A stretch of DNA of 37,049 nucleotides from Carex sylvatica (taxonomy: Eukaryota > Streptophyta > Magnoliopsida > Poales > Cyperaceae), in assembly GCA_964058845.1 (NCBI GenBank), contig CAXKVR010000592.1, positions 1 through 37,049 of the forward strand. The letters are read 5' to 3'. Below the pieces are notes generated by a model. That model saw nothing but the letters and a program-made list of their open reading frames with translations, was not told where the DNA came from and did no database searches. Position numbers and translations under genes: made by a program. Below, one piece after another: positions 19,165 to 29,084 of this stretch (its first letter is position 1; each line of letters begins with the position of its first letter).

Positions 19165-21981
19165 ATGGCAACCGGAAATGAAGATGTTCGTTTTCAAAAC
19201 CTTCAGAGAGAACGGAATCAGATGGCTGATGAACTTCAACAACTACGGGCAGCCGCTGTTGAAAGAGAAAACAATGAAGCAGCTGATGCCAACCGCCTTT
19301 TGAGAGACTTCACAGCACCTAGGGCTGAGGAAATCCACCTTGGCTATACGGCACCTACTATCAATGCTGAAGAATATCAAATTCCGCCTGAATGGGTTAG
19401 CATGGTGCAGCGTAATCTGTTCCATGGTCTTCTTCACGAAGATGCCACACAACACTTAGCCAATTTTGAAGAAATCTGCAGCACGATTAAGGTACAAACT
19501 GTTTCTCCCAAAAATCTTAAAGTAATGGCCTTTACTTTTTCTCTTGCAGATAAGGCTAAAGGTTGGATAAGGGGACAACGGCCCGAGAACATGAATACTT
19601 GGCCTAAGGTGGCAAATGCCTTTCTCAACAAATTCTTTTCACCGTCCAAAACAAACTCCTTGCGCCATCAAATCCACAATTTCCGACAGAAACCAGATGA
19701 AACCATGAGTGAGGCGTGGGAGAGATTTCAAGAACTGCAGAGGTGCTGTCCTCACCATGGTATCGAGGGGTGGAATTTATTGCAAATCTTCTACAACAGT
19801 CTCATGCCACAGGACAAGGGTATGTTAGACGCAGCTGCTGGAGGGAGTCTCATGAATAAAGGGGCTATTGATGGATACAAGTTGGTTGATGACATGGCTC
19901 TCAACCAAAGCCAATGGCACAACCCTAGGGAGACACCGATGATCATGCAGCGGGGGACGAAAGAAGTGAATTCGAATCCGAACTTGGCTGCAGAAATTGC
20001 CGCTTTGAATCGCAAAATTGATCAAATGAGCGTAAACTCGGTAAACAATTCCTCTCCTCTTCCTTGTTCAATTTGTGGTGGTACCGATCACCTAGCAATT
20101 AATTGTGGCCTAAGTAATGAGAGTAGTATTGAAGAGGTTAATGCAATTAACCAAGGTAATTTCAAACCAAATAACAACCCTTACTCCAATACTTACAACC
20201 CCGGTTGGAGAAATCATCCAAATTTTTCGTGGAGACAAAATGACCAACCGACCCAAGGTAATCAACACAACCAAGGTAACTCAAACTATAATAGACCAAA
20301 TCAAGGTTATGGTACCCAAGGGTATGGTTCTAATGTACAACCGAAATCCAATCTCGAATCAATGATGGAGACTTTCATGACAAGTCAAAATCAAAAGTTT
20401 GATGAATTGACCAAAAAGGTAGATTTGTTGGCAACCCAAAATAAAATGCTTGAAAACCAAGTTGCACAACAAGCTACACAATTCTCTCACCAACCGGGCA
20501 CCCTTCCGCCAAAACCCGAGAACAATCCCAAGGATGTCAAGGCGGTTAGGCACATGCTTCGCAGCGGTATGCAATATGAGGATCCACCTTTGCCAAAGAG
20601 TGACTACGTGCAACCGCAAGGTGAAGAGACAAGAGGCAATGATGAGCACATCTCCACACATGAGGATTCCGCCTCGAAGGAAACTACTCCAATTGCACCA
20701 AGCAACCATGCCAACCAAGCAAAGCCATCTCAAGATGAGTCGCCAAAGGTAAGTGCACAAGTACCTCTCTACACTCCTCCTCACAAATACGCACCTTTTC
20801 CTGGTAGACTTAAGAATGAGAAAACCGACAAACAATTTGCCAAATTCCTTGAACTGTTGAAACAATTGCATGTAAACCTACCATTGACTGAGGTAATGAC
20901 CCAAATGCCGGTTTACACCAAATTTTTCAAGGACATTATTTCAAATAGGCGTAAACTTGAAGAAGTACAAATGGTATCCTTAGACACGAACGGTAGTGCC
21001 ATGGTAATGAATGAATTGCCCAAAAAGTTGGATGATCCGGGTAAATTTTCCATACCATGTTCAATCGGAAATGTCCAATTCAAACGTGCACTTTGTGATC
21101 TAGGAGCAAGCGTAAGTCTTATGCCAAAGTCGGTGTATGATAGGTTAGGTGTTGGGGAACTTAAGCCGACTAGAATATCTCTTCAATTGGCAGACCAATC
21201 GGTTAAGCTACCTTTAGGAGTGGTAGAGGACTTGCCAATTCAAATTGGGAAGTTCTTTGTACCAATAGATTTTGTTGTGGTTGACATGGATGAGGACATT
21301 CATACACCACTCTTGTTAGGTAGACCATTTCTCAATACAGCAAAAGCTGTAATTTATGTTCATGATGGAATTATAACAATGAATATTGGTGAAGAAAAAT
21401 TAAAATTCGATATCAAAAGATCTATGAGATATCCATCTAACGATCAAAGTGTTTTTAGTGTTGATATTCTTGACAGGTTGATAGATGAAGAGCTCATGAA
21501 CAACTTGAGGAAGGGTTCCTTTGAGTATTGGATGGATCAGGAGTGCGAAAAACTCAACAAAACGAGCTCTGTTGATGTCTTTGCGGCCCGAAATGACAAT
21601 CCTTGCGGTCCGCAACATCTACAGTCAGAGAAGAAAGAAAATCACGATTCTATTGCGGTCCGCAACCACTTCTTCCACGGTCCGCAACATCTACAGTCAG
21701 AACACCTGAATCCACCAGAACTTATTGCGGCCCGCAATGAATCTATTGCGGCCCGCAGTAAACCCTTCCAGAAGGACAAGAAGCCTATTCTAAACCTGAT
21801 TTTTCAAGTTTCGACCGCTGAAATCCTTCATAACTTTGCCGAAACCTCGGAGGATGCGCCCAAAGTAGAAATTTGGAGCGAGCGAACAGGAACATTTAAA
21901 GTAAATGGGCAGCGACTCAAGGTGTACAACTACGGAGAACCGGTTGAAGGGATGACAAGCATCTCCCTTACCGATGCCTGA
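19165..21981 (+). CDS. gag-pro: Gag-protease polyprotein of element A, ending in an integrase C-terminus-like tail
   Basis: One intact frame of 938 aa from the ATG at 19165; the frame is open upstream to about 19057 but has no earlier ATG. It encodes the particle-forming Gag and its processing protease. An N-terminal Glu/Arg/Gln-rich, probably coiled-coil segment spans about 8-45. The gag domain covers about 60-240 (WERF, CCPHHGIEGW). A CX2CX4HX4C knuckle is at Cys301, Cys304, His309 and Cys314. The protease active site DLGAS is at 645-649, with LLLGRPFL about 85 residues later. Then comes a stretch built partly from palindrome units (IAARN, VRN, CGPQ). The last ~70 residues contain TFKVNGQRLKVY (about 910-921), which resembles the C-terminal end of Athila-type integrase. 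Reverse transcriptase, RNase H and integrase core are missing, as if removed in frame. No stop or frameshift is present, so it was probably translated recently. Confidence 0.92.
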   Translation: MATGNEDVRFQNLQRERNQMADELQQLRAAAVERENNEAADANRLLRDFTAPRAEEIHLGYTAPTINAEEYQIPPEWVSMVQRNLFHGLLHEDATQHLANFEEICSTIKVQTVSPKNLKVMAFTFSLADKAKGWIRGQRPENMNTWPKVANAFLNKFFSPSKTNSLRHQIHNFRQKPDETMSEAWERFQELQRCCPHHGIEGWNLLQIFYNSLMPQDKGMLDAAAGGSLMNKGAIDGYKLVDDMALNQSQWHNPRETPMIMQRGTKEVNSNPNLAAEIAALNRKIDQMSVNSVNNSSPLPCSICGGTDHLAINCGLSNESSIEEVNAINQGNFKPNNNPYSNTYNPGWRNHPNFSWRQNDQPTQGNQHNQGNSNYNRPNQGYGTQGYGSNVQPKSNLESMMETFMTSQNQKFDELTKKVDLLATQNKMLENQVAQQATQFSHQPGTLPPKPENNPKDVKAVRHMLRSGMQYEDPPLPKSDYVQPQGEETRGNDEHISTHEDSASKETTPIAPSNHANQAKPSQDESPKVSAQVPLYTPPHKYAPFPGRLKNEKTDKQFAKFLELLKQLHVNLPLTEVMTQMPVYTKFFKDIISNRRKLEEVQMVSLDTNGSAMVMNELPKKLDDPGKFSIPCSIGNVQFKRALCDLGASVSLMPKSVYDRLGVGELKPTRISLQLADQSVKLPLGVVEDLPIQIGKFFVPIDFVVVDMDEDIHTPLLLGRPFLNTAKAVIYVHDGIITMNIGEEKLKFDIKRSMRYPSNDQSVFSVDILDRLIDEELMNNLRKGSFEYWMDQECEKLNKTSSVDVFAARNDNPCGPQHLQSEKKENHDSIAVRNHFFHGPQHLQSEHLNPPELIAARNESIAARSKPFQKDKKPILNLIFQVSTAEILHNFAETSEDAPKVEIWSERTGTFKVNGQRLKVYNYGEPVEGMTSISLTDA
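21581..21759. repeat. TGCGG-N-CCGCA palindromes inside the element A ORF
   Basis: Six copies: about 21581-21593 (arm CCGAAA), 21603-21615 (centre T), 21653-21665 (centre T), 21676-21686 (left arm CACGG), 21724-21738 (full ATTGCGGCCCGCAAT) and 21745-21759. They are separated by repeated CATCTACAGTCAGA spacers and lie just after the protease, where the pol region appears to have been lost. All are read through in frame. Confidence 0.93.
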
Positions 21982-22013
21982 ACGAACTAGAAAAGGAGAA
22001 TGGTCAAGCTCGA

Positions 22014-22049
22014 GACGCTAAACGAGCGCTTCTTGGGAGGCAACCCAAG
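22014..22049 (+). promoter_or_regulatory. Conserved post-pol stem-loop of element A
   Basis: GACGCTAAACGAGCGCTT is followed by the stem CTTGGG-AGGCAA-CCCAAG (22032-22049). I recognise this GCGCTT...TTGGGAGGCAACCCAA sequence as a common block just after the pol stop codon of plant Athila/Tat elements. Its position here, right after an ORF ending in an integrase-like tail, supports loss of pol from a full-length parent. Element B lacks it. Confidence 0.65.
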
Positions 22050-22163
22050 TCCTTCTCGATCCTTCCATCTACTCGTACCGCCATCTCTCCGCCTCTATGA
22101 CGGTTCTTCACACAAGTTAAGCTTTCATATTTCTTTCTATTTACTTTTTAGTTTTAGATTTAT

Positions 22164-22198
22164 GCATTGGGGACAATGCTTAATTTAAGCTTGGGGGA
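22164..22198 (+). promoter_or_regulatory. Hairpin plus purine-tract module 1, element A
   Basis: GCATTG (22164-22169) and CAATGC (22174-22179) pair around GGGA, and AAGCTTGGGGGA follows after seven bases. It corresponds to 16448-16485 in element B. Confidence 0.75.
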
Positions 22199-22970
22199 TG
22201 GGAATGGGAAGAAATTGTATCTTTACAATGCATGTTTAATTATTTTTTTCAAAATTTAGGATTTATAACATTGAATTTTTACTTGACCATGAATAAGATT
22301 TGTGATTTTGAACTTAAATGCTTGAAATTGCAAATTTGTCAAGATGTTTTACGAAGTTATAAAAATAGAGTCTTGCATAATTGGACTTAATTGTTTGAAA
22401 ATGCATAAAGTATAAAATCATGTTTAATTTTTGTGTAAATTTTAACGAGTTTTAGGAATACCCTTGGAATAATTTGAAATAACTCCATAAATTGACGAAA
22501 AACTTAGTAGAAATAAAGGTTTACGAAAATGAACACTTAGATATTTAAATTTATTTTTTTTGAAAATGCAACTTATATGTAGAAAATAAATTTAGAAAGA
22601 TCGGGATATTCATGAGTATGATTTAATGCATATGGATGTGTGTATTCATGATATTTTGCAAAAAAATTGTTCAAAAAAAAAAAAAAAAAAAAATTTAAGA
22701 AAATAAGATTCCGCTTGCTTATGTTACGGCGATATGACGTACTTATAGCAATGAATCATTGACACTTTGCTCCGCTAGTTTGCCCGATAAAGTGACCGGG
22801 TTCGCACTAAACATGTGAATTCGTGTCATGGAAGGGTTGAACCATGAGCATGCAAATGCACTTTTGAATTAAAACGGTTGGGTATGGATTAGCTACCCAT
22901 AACTAACCGGTTTTGTCCTAAGGAGTGTCATCAAATAAAAGCAACAAAAGAAAAATTAAATTTTGTAAAT

Positions 22971-23026
22971 ATCAACACACGATGTCCGCGACTTTCTAAC
23001 CTAAGCTTGATCCAAGCTTGGGGGAT
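22971..23026 (+). promoter_or_regulatory. Conserved 3' UTR block of element A
   Basis: ATCAACACACGATGTCCGCG through AAGCTTG-ATC-CAAGCTT-GGGGGA corresponds to 17002-17058 in element B with only scattered changes. The hairpin loop differs (ATC against TTC) while the stem is unchanged. Confidence 0.7.
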
Positions 23027-23296
23027 TTTTAAAAGAATTTTCACAAATAAGATTGCATTTTTTGTAACAAATTTAGATAACCGAAGTTTACAAATTCTAA
23101 GTCTTTAAGAAAATAAAAAGTTAGAGTAATCGAATTGTGGTGTGAAGTATGATTAACCAAGGGTTGAACTTTAGATTTGTAGAAATTTATATTGAGGTTT
23201 CTAAACTTTGGCAAGCTCATACAAATTTTACAATTTAAAAATGTATATTTGATATAAGGTTAAATTAGAGATCGAATTGTATTTCAAGTTTAGATG

Positions 23297-23334
23297 TTGC
23301 TTGGGGACAAGCAATGTTTAAGCTTGGGGGAATT
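23297..23334 (+). promoter_or_regulatory. Hairpin and polypurine tract before the A 3' LTR
   Basis: TTGCTTG (23297-23303) and CAAGCAA (23308-23314) pair around GGGA, then AAGCTTGGGGGAATT runs up to the LTR start at 23335. Confidence 0.82.
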
Positions 23335-24826
23335 TGATAAGCCAAAATTGTATCTATTGAAACCTAGGGTTAGTTATGTAAATTAAGCCACGTTTTGATT
23401 AAATTAGGTTTAATTAGGTAAAAATGTCTGAAAGTTCAAGTTACTGCCCTAGTTATGTTTATTTTACAGGTAATCAAGTGTTTGGAGCTTAACGGAGCAA
23501 AATGGGTGATTTGTAGCAAGTCAGCATGAAGATTGGAGCAACTGTCATTCATTGCGGCCCGCAATGACTTCTACAGTTTCTGCTTTTATTCCTGCACATT
23601 CATTGCGGCCCGCAATGGTTTTCATTGCGGCCCGCAATGGTTTTCATTGCGGCCCGAAATGACTTCTGCAGTTTCTGCTTTTATTCCTGCACATTCATTG
23701 CGGCCCGCAATGACTTCTGCAGTTTCTGCACGACAAGTTATTAACTGCCTCCATTCATTGCGGCCCGCAATAGAATTCATTGCGGCCCGTAATAAGTCGG
23801 TTCAGAGCCCGAATTTGCTATTTTTAGTTATTTATTTAGGATTTGAAGGGGGGATTGAATAGAGGACGGTTAGGGACGAAATTAGGATAGTTTTTAGACA
23901 TAAAAGAAGAGAGAAAAGAGAGGAGAAAAAGGAGAGAAAGAAGGGAGAAAAGAACATCATTCGTCAACGGGTTTTATTACTTTTTCTTGCTTTTGGAACT
24001 CTTTGAACTCTTTTAATCTCATTTGTGCCTTAGCCATGACCGGCTAAGGACTTTTCTAGGGTTAATTAGGGCTGTAATTGAAACTTTTGTTATGATTTAG
24101 TTGGTTTTATTCCATATCTTCTTGTTCTTTATTATGATCTATTCTCTATTTTAATTGATTGTGAAGACTTAATCGAAATCACATGAAATCTTAGGATTTG
24201 GTATTTGCAATTGAGAAATTGAATATTAAGTCTTGACCATAAAGAATAGGGTATTTGATAGGCTAAGTACCGAGAGGTGACGCGTGTCTTATACGGGCTT
24301 CACCCAATAGTTTAGGGAATTGTGCCAAGTACCGAGAGGTGACGAATAGCTTTCTAGATAAATTGGGACAGTAAGAACTTAATGACTTTAGATTAGTATA
24401 GCCAAGTACCGAGAGGTGACGTTTATTCTAATTTGAAGATGGTATTAATATAGAGATATCACTTTGTACCTACAGCATCCATCTGTGCCTTCATAAATAT
24501 AAGATCAAATTTAACAAACCAATTAATCATGACATTAGTGGATAGGAACCCTAAGAAACCCTAATTTCTCTTACTTGTTTAAAACCAAATTTCGCTTTAA
24601 GACTTTAGTTTAATTCAGTTTAATCACTACCAAACAAACCTTTTAAACAAACAAAACACTTTTTACTTCACTTTTACTAAATTAAATTGTTAGGTTATAA
24701 TTGATATTTCGACTTGTCCCTGTGGAGACGATCCCTAAGTACTACTTGACTAGGTTGTATACTTGCAATCAAATTGAGTATAAACTAGGATTTATTACTT
24801 GCATAAGAGATAGAAATATCACATCA
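23335..24826 (+). repeat. Element A 3' LTR
   Basis: 1492 bp, TG...CA ends. It holds seven ATTGCGGCCCGCAAT-type palindromes between 23551 and 23793, grouped one, three, one, two where the 5' LTR has four pairs, and three copies of AAGTACCGAGAGGTGACG (24265-24421). It is followed by the target duplication ATAAG. Confidence 0.95.
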
Positions 24827-24831
24827 ATAAG

Positions 24832-25768
24832 AAAATTTCAATTTAACATTTCAAGCAAAGCGCCGTTGAAATTTTAACATACCTTCAAAGTACCATTCAT
24901 TAGAAAAAGTCGTCAGTTGTTTGTTCTAGAAGCACAGAAAGATTGAACACCTAATTCAAAACATAAAAAAAAAATATATATTTTCTTATTAATTTTCAGA
25001 AGTAGAGATTGATTGTTGTATTCTAACTAATTTGTTAAAAGAAAAATAATAAATATACTCTAAATGCAAATACTTACTGATTTTGAACTTGTCATAGCAA
25101 TTCTAAGAAAATATGAGAAAGATGTTAAGAATAATAAGCATTTTATCTAAATAGACTGTTTGAACTGGTACAAGACATAGAAAGCAGGTACAGTACTGTT
25201 TTTAAACTGGTATTAGACATAGAAAATTGGTACAATACTATTTTTATTTTTTATTTTTTAAACGTTCCATATATATTTAGAAGCATGAAATTGAGATCAA
25301 AACTTAGAACTCTATTCTTTCATTATTGAAAATAAGAATGTTATGTGTATGTGACAAAATCTCTTGAATCAATCTATACTGTATAGATTATTCAACATCA
25401 GATTTTTAGAAGACAATCACATAATACTTGAAAGTTAAGTATTTTTAATTTTTAACAACTCCTTACACATAGGTCTCTTATTCTTATTTATTTATATTTT
25501 TTACGATGATTTGTAATAGTAAGCTTGTTTATTTTAGAATCACTAAGTGCTTTGCATAAGATCAACTTGTGTTGGTCATTACACATTTATATGTTTTACC
25601 TATTTACATATGCATTCTTATAATAATTTTTAAAAAAAAATACACCTATTGATTTGTAACAATGATTAGTGCACATGATTTTATATAAATCTACACCTCA
25701 TGAACACTATCTATCTAGAGACCTAGATTCATATTTAAAAAAAAAGAAAAAGTTCTCGTTCATTCTGT
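24832..25768. other. AT-rich spacer, no gene seen
   Basis: No coding ORF, RNA gene or element ends recognised. A short direct repeat (ACTGGTA...GACATAGAAA) occurs near 25165 and 25208. Confidence 0.55.
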
Positions 25769-25846
25769 TTGTCCATTGTCTATCCACAGTCTTATCCGAC
25801 TTCCAATTTAACTGCCTTTGGTCCCCATAACGATCTCATCTCCTCC

Positions 25847-26352
25847 TATTTAAAGAGAGAGATACGATCTGCCCAAACACAACACAAATTAAACCCTTCT
25901 CAACCAGAGAAGCTAAGTTCTTGCTCGAAGGCTCGAAGCCCAAATACTCTGATACCGTGATACGCATCTCCAAATGGCAACTACGACACGGTGGCCATGT
26001 CATCCTCTTCACCTATCTCAACACCATCACCGTTTCTCCACCTTGCACTACCGCCACCGCCGGTACCACGTCACCGTCCACACGTTTGGTCGGAGTGACA
26101 TAGACGGCTTCATGCGCCGGATCGCCTCTGGTGAGGCTCTGAAGGATGACATAGACGGCTTCATGCGCAGAACGACTCGCTTTCGAGGCTCGTCTAGCTG
26201 CTCAACGAATCGACTATAAGTACTCCATCTCATGCCAGCTGGATGAGGTGGCGCGCTCTGCCACCGTCAAGGCACGAGAGATTGACGCTGAGCTGGGGAT
26301 TGGTCGGTGGTGGAAGTCTTTCACGGCTGATTTCTCGAGAAACTGGCCTAGG
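25847..26352 (+). pseudogene. Broken 5' fragment of a host gene, possibly for a plastid-targeted protein
   Basis: TATTTAAA at 25847-25854 looks like a TATA box, and the GC content rises sharply from about 25900. From the ATG at 25974 a His/Arg/Ser/Thr-rich N-terminus reads like a plastid transit peptide, then DIDGFMRRIASGEALKD. A 21-bp segment is then repeated exactly 51 bp on (26097-26117 and 26148-26168), after which the sensible reading moves to another frame: FEARLAAQRIDYKYS, SATVKAREIDAELGIGR, SFTADFSRNWPR. That frame runs to a possible splice donor after 26352. No downstream exons are visible before AT-rich DNA. The coding-like text in two frames plus the missing 3' part suggests a truncated, frameshifted gene copy. 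I do not recognise the family securely. Confidence 0.55.
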
Positions 26353-26589
26353 GTTGGCTACTTTTATACTCCCTGTTCATTTGTTCCTATAAAAGTTGCT
26401 CCAAAATACTTCAAGAATTACCTATTATCCACTTGTTTTGCAATTTGCATAACCGGACAGAGCTCAATAGTTACTCAAAAACACCGATTGGCAGGAGTTT
26501 AGTTGTGAGTGCTTTTTAACATATACTGTGTGTGGTGAATATTATTATTTTGTTAAACAGATAATATATATATGTTTAGATTCATAATT

Positions 26590-27150
26590 TTTACAGTATA
26601 TATGGAATTGATTTATAATTTAAATTTAAAATTTTTACAATATTGATTGTTTGTAGGTTGTATGTTTTATTTTTTGAAATTTTGTAGTTTTTTATATTTT
26701 ATCTTATCATTTTCATATGCTTATTTAACATTATTGAAATTTTATAGTTTTTACGTTTTGTTTTCACAGTTTAAATTCACAATTTTACTGTATTGAAAAT
26801 TTATATTTTTTAAAGTGTGTTTTAATCATTTTCATCTGCTAATTTTACATTGTTGTAAATTTATAGTTATTACTTTTTATTCTTGCAGTTTACGTTTACA
26901 ATTTTATTATTGAAAATTGACATTTTTTAAATATTATTTAATCTGCTAATTTCAAAATTTTGTAATTTTATAGTTTTTACCTTTTGATTTCACAATTTAT
27001 TTTGATAATTTTACAGTATTGAAAATTAATTTTTTTAAACATTATATTTTATCGTTTTCATCTGTGAATTTTGCATTTCTGTAATTTTATAATTTATACA
27101 TTTTATTTTTATAGGTAAAGTGATCAATTTTACAGTATTCAATATTTTGA
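26590..27150. repeat. Decayed tandem repeat, period about 105-120 bp
   Basis: Blocks recur in the same order: TTTTACAGTATTGAAAATT, a T-run, ATCATTTTCATCTGCTAATTT, TGTAATTTTATAGTTTTTAC. About four or five copies are visible, with substitutions and small indels. Very AT-rich, no ORF. Confidence 0.7.
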
Positions 27151-27743
27151 TGATTTATTTGTGTGTTCATTAAATCGAGAAAAAAGAAAAAAAAATTAAT
27201 CGAAAAATTTAATTTTGCCTTTTTATCACGTTTTTTGTCAAAATAACTGCTAATAACTAACATTAACTGTCAATAACTCACTATAACTGTAATTTTCGAA
27301 AGTACAGTTTGAAAGTACAATTTTTTGTTTTGTTGTGCAAGTTACAATCTGTTTTTAACTATCATGGAACTACTTCAAATAGTTGCTGAATGTTTTATTA
27401 TTAACTGATATATTTTATGTGATATATTGTATAATTATACAGCACGTAGAAGTAGTTTTACAGTATTCGTGAAAGTACAAGTTGTAGACAAATAGTGGAT
27501 AAAAATCTGTGGACAATTGCACGTCAATAAGGTTGCTACTGGGTCAAAACTGAAAAATATTTATTTATTACATTATTGTAACTTTATATTTTATTTCTAG
27601 AGTGACATAATTGAAGTTTCCTGATCGAATGGTTAGTGGGTCTTCTAAAAGAATCCACGATCGTTAACTTGATTTTATAATTATTTGGATCGGAATATAA
27701 GTACTAATAATAATTGTAATATGAGGTGGAATCTAATTACACT

Positions 27744-28118
27744 ATTTTATGGTAACACATCATGACACTATGTTATTATAAGTTATTTTTGTGATTTCAA
27801 AATTCAAATAGTCGGTCCGAACCATTCAACATGATCTCCATATTAAAATGTGCTTGGAGATCAAATTTTACATTTTTTGATTTTTTTTTTAGTATTTATT
27901 AAGATGTGCACACAATTTTGTACCATTGAAAAATAACATTTTTTTTTAAAAAAAATTCTAAATAATTAGTAATAAATTTTCAAAAAAATGTAAAATTTGA
28001 TTTTTCAAGCACATTTTAATATGGACATTACATTGAACGGTTCGAATCGGCTATTTAAATTTTAAAATCACAAAAATAACTTATAAAAATATGGTGTCAA
28101 GATGTGTCACCATAAAAT
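27744..28118. mobile_element. Fold-back MITE M1
   Basis: Inverted ends ATTTTATGGTAACACATCAT and (inverted) ATTTTATGGTGACACATCTT pair through long arms to a centre near 27930. No clear target duplication. The arms contain a core (about 27808-27905) shared with M2 and M3. Confidence 0.78.
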
Positions 28119-28640
28119 TATATAATTAGACCCCTCCTCGAAATGGTTAGATATCAAGTCATCTAATATTCTTTTCAAATTTATGAAGTTACTGCAAAAT
28201 ATTTTTTTATTTGAATTCCGATTCTATGACCTCTCTAGTTGTTCGCTAACTTACTTGTGTTTTTTAAATGAAACCCGATTACCTATGTTTTTTTTTTTCT
28301 TCTTCTTTTTAAAGTTAAAGCCCTATTGAAATGTGTGTGCTTTTTTTTAGATTACGGACTAAATTTTCTAAATGTCTTCCGGGTGAGGCTTTTTGCATTG
28401 TGCGGGTTTGAGTTCTTACCATTGGATTCATTACATTTATGTGGAAAATAATTAAACCCGTATACTTATTTTCTTATTAACCTTCTCTACCTTTTTTTTC
28501 TTTTCCATTTTTACCGAACTTCTTCATATTCAACTTTTCTATATCTTCTGTAACGGGCACTTTATGTATATCAATTCAACGGGTAAAATAAAGAGGTGTA
28601 ATGGGTTAAAAAAAATTGTCGCAGAAAAAAAAAAAATACC
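28119..28640. other. AT-rich spacer, no gene seen
   Basis: Poly-T-rich sequence without recognisable genes or element ends. Confidence 0.5.
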
Positions 28641-28647
28641 TGGAGCT

Positions 28648-29084
28648 AGGGGTGTAAACGAGCTGGGCTTTAGCTCGGCTCGTTTATTTTGGCCCAAGCC
28701 TGGACCGAGCGAGCTCGACCTAGGTCACCCGAGCCAAAAACTCCTGGCTCGCTCGTGACAAGCTCATTTAAAAAAATTAAGAAATCATCCAGCAGGCACA
28801 TCTTCAAGCAACTGAATCTCATATCCTTTCTTTCCAGACAAAAAATACATCAATTTTACATAATTACGCTTTTGAAAATGGAACTAGAGTTAAATTTATA
28901 CTGGGCTAAATTCTAAATTCACTATAGCTTAACGAGCCGAGCTGGCCCGGTCCGAGCTGATTCTTAGCTCAGCTCGTTTATTTTGGCCCGAGCTTGAACC
29001 GAGCTGACTCGTTAACAGCTCGGTCCACTACCGAGCGAGCTGTTAGCGAGTGAAGAGCCGAGCCGCGAGCTTTTTTGACAGCCC
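28648..29084. mobile_element. Probable hAT-type MITE (GGGGTGTAAACGAGC family)
   Basis: The left end AGGGGTGTAAACGAGCTGGG and the right end GAGCTTTTTTGACAGCCC are imperfect inverses. The interior is filled with GAGCTCGGCTCGTTTATTTTGGCC and its variants on both strands, the usual make-up of this widespread plant element. A clean 8-bp duplication is not visible. Confidence 0.6.

Larger units (their letters stand above)
21982..23334 (+). other. Element A 3' untranslated region
   Basis: About 1.35 kb, AT-rich, no env-like ORF. It contains the post-pol stem-loop, hairpin-purine module 1 (22164-22198), an A-run at about 22673-22693, the conserved block at 22971-23026 and the terminal hairpin and polypurine tract (23297-23334). 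Confidence 0.75.
10232..24826 (+). mobile_element. LTR retrotransposon A (Athila-like, gag-protease only), host of nested element B
   Basis: TG...CA-bounded LTRs flank a tRNA-Asp-type primer site, a gag-protease ORF and a polypurine tract. The 5-bp target duplication ATAAG is perfect (10227-10231 and 24827-24831). Without the nested element and its duplicated ATAAA the length is about 7.4 kb. The order LTR, primer site, gag, protease and the tRNA-Asp primer fit the Athila lineage of Ty3/gypsy. Reverse transcriptase, RNase H and the integrase core are absent, so it must depend on helper enzymes. The 5' LTR is split by element B at 11702/18859. By eye the two LTRs differ at about 15-16 sites plus one palindrome-unit indel (about 1%), so the insertion is young. 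Confidence 0.93.
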
